From the NCBI GenBank assembly GCA_017442535.1, contig JAFRZL010000010.1:1-64000 (forward strand): 64,000 bases of DNA, given 5' to 3'. Each line of letters starts with the position of its first letter. Position 1 is the first letter of the stretch. The notes below the pieces were generated by a model. It was not told where the DNA came from. It did not search any database and saw nothing but the letters and a program-made list of their open reading frames with translations. The position numbers were made by a program, and so were the translations under genes. Source of the stretch: Bacillota bacterium (GTDB lineage: Bacteria; Bacillota; Clostridia; Lachnospirales; Bianqueaceae). Positions 63,096-64,000 of the stretch are shown here, piece by piece.

Positions 63096-63167
63096 GCCCC
63101 CGGTCCCCCTTCTCGACGCTCGGTTTTGCTAACGCAAAAATATCGTCTCGAAGGGGGACACGGGGGC
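63096..63167. repeat. Large hairpin element B (REP/MITE-like), possible terminator
   Basis: Outer arms GCCCCCGGTCCCCCTTC and GAAGGGGGACACGGGGGC pair almost fully. The loop holds TTTTGC/GCAAAA. It lies just after the transporter operon and is followed by CTTTGC, not a clear T run. Another GACGGGGACACGG motif appears at about 63191-63203. It shares layout with element A at 31468-31541. Confidence 0.7.
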
Positions 63168-63241
63168 TTTGCTTGTTTCGAGAGATTAGGCTGACGGGGA
63201 CACGGAGAAAAAAGGCAGTACTCGACTCTTTTTCAATGATG

Positions 63242-64000
63242 TTATTCTTGTGAAGCGTCACGCTCCAGCAAGGCCGCGATAGCATCGTGTGCGTCAGTAA
63301 CATTTACAATGTGAAGCTGCCAGTCCAGGTAAGTACCGTACTGGAAGCAGAAGTACTGATCGTCATAGGCTTTTTCGTTCAGGTGGTAGCCTGCTTTCAG
63401 CGGATAGAGTTTTCCGGTTTTCCAGTCATAGATAAGGGGGGCAGCCATATAATTGTCGCAGGGGATGATGGCGATAAAGCCAGCACGCGACAGACCCAAT
63501 TGATAGCTGGTATAAACCTGGATCATGTATTCCCCGGGCAATTCGCCAAGCAGGTCTTCTTGGTGAGAGTCGATATCAGTCAAATAGAACTGGGTTTTGC
63601 CGGCTTCCGTTTGCGAAAAGATGCCGGAAGATTCGCTGAGAAGAACGCAGCCGTTTCGGAGTCCGCCAGAAACAATGACTTCACGGCTCCAATCTTGAAG
63701 AGAATAACGGCAATATTCGCGTTTCGTGGTTTCTTTATCGTATTCCTCCAGCAGCAGATATTGATCGGTCAAAGCGATCGGCCAGTGATCCCATAGTTTG
63801 TTAGGGATGGAATAAAGTATCTGCTGTTTTTTGCTGTGGAAATCAAAAACTTCTACATAGGTGTCAGGAAGTGGCATGGAGTCGGGAGAGCCGTACTCAC
63901 CATATTCATAGTTAGGCATATCCATTTCGGATCGAAAAACATATAGTTTTTGATTACGCAAACAAAAGAATTCCAGACCGGTATTTCGCAGGGGATCCAA
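63242..64000 (-). CDS. Hypothetical protein, N-terminus beyond the window
   Basis: About 252 residues are visible and the frame remains open at the window edge, so the start is missing. The sequence is rich in aromatic residues and beta strands with repeats such as YVEVFDFHSKKQQILYSIP, YCRYSLQDWS and APLIYDWKTGKLYPL, which look like blades of a propeller-type extracellular protein. I do not recognise a family. It is more AT-rich than the preceding operons. Confidence 0.65.
   Translation of the reverse strand: MDPLRNTGLEFFCLRNQKLYVFRSEMDMPNYEYGEYGSPDSMPLPDTYVEVFDFHSKKQQILYSIPNKLWDHWPIALTDQYLLLEEYDKETTKREYCRYSLQDWSREVIVSGGLRNGCVLLSESSGIFSQTEAGKTQFYLTDIDSHQEDLLGELPGEYMIQVYTSYQLGLSRAGFIAIIPCDNYMAAPLIYDWKTGKLYPLKAGYHLNEKAYDDQYFCFQYGTYLDWQLHIVNVTDAHDAIAALLERDASQE

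Noticed and set aside
1..64000. tRNA, rRNA or insertion sequence genes
   Set aside because: No T-loop GTTCRANYC cloverleaf, rRNA stretch or transposase frame was seen on either strand, though small ones could be missed by eye.

Overview
The window is a bacterial chromosomal segment centred on a replication origin. Gene content and signals point to a Gram-positive, low-oxygen Firmicute of the class Clostridia, probably a gut or rumen plant-fibre degrader: strong AGGAGG-type ribosome sites, TTGACA/TATAAT promoters, parABS, the khpB-yidC-yidD-rnpA-rpmH cluster, a two-subunit [4Fe-4S] fumarase, a GPH sugar symporter and several pectin/rhamnoside enzymes. The genus cannot be fixed from sequence reading alone. 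No rRNA, tRNA, insertion sequence or CRISPR array was seen.

Layout. 1-9.3 kb: a truncated serine hydrolase, a large FtsX-type ABC permease with its GAF-fused ATPase, and a peptidase/AraC unit (M18, AraC, M42). 9.5-16.8 kb: a DUF937 protein with a membrane partner, fumarase subunits, galactokinase, an alpha/beta hydrolase, a HAD phosphatase and a DUF4446 protein. 16.8-28.8 kb: a long minus-strand run of origin-proximal housekeeping genes (parB, parA, three parS sites, lipid kinase, argS, GNAT, rsmG, mnmG, mnmE, khpB, yidC, yidD, rnpA, rpmH). 28.9-31.5 kb: an accessory insert with a 21-residue peptide gene, a frameshifted small lipoprotein, a PL2-like enzyme and a tandem array of ten 16-bp palindromes with an exact 32-bp period. 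31.5-36.5 kb: HD phosphohydrolase, recF, S4 protein, dnaN and dnaA with DnaA boxes on both sides of dnaA; the dnaA-dnaN gap carries a DnaA-trio element, which marks the likely unwinding site. 36.5-46.3 kb: plus-strand operons for a sugar isomerase, pectin esterases, a MoxR/DUF58 module and a DUF1593 protein. 46.4-48.3 kb: an AT-rich islet of lipoprotein-like genes, one of them decayed. 48.4-60.6 kb: a minus-strand glycoside operon (GPH symporter, GH2, sugar isomerase/epimerase, GH78, beta-propeller, GH1) facing a divergent gene that fuses an AraC regulator to a GH105-like domain. 60.6-63.1 kb: a NitT/TauT-type ABC transporter. 63.2-64 kb: a partial hypothetical gene.

How it fits together. Most genes left of about 36.4 kb are on the minus strand and most genes just to the right are on the plus strand, as expected for a bidirectional origin; the 48-58 kb glycoside operon runs against this and looks like a later addition. 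The dnaA-recF block has the same orientation as the rpmH cluster rather than the usual divergent one, which suggests an inversion of the origin segment. The accessory insert with the palindrome array lies at that junction. The sugar genes suggest import of short methylated/acetylated uronide or rhamnoside oligomers followed by cytoplasmic de-esterification, rhamnosidase, GH2/GH1 and isomerase steps.

The most unusual items are the ten-unit palindrome array (31,049-31,361), the AraC-GH105 fusion (58,345-60,555), the GAF-ABC ATPase fusion, the peptide/lipoprotein pair near 29 kb, and two related large hairpin elements at 31.5 and 63.1 kb.
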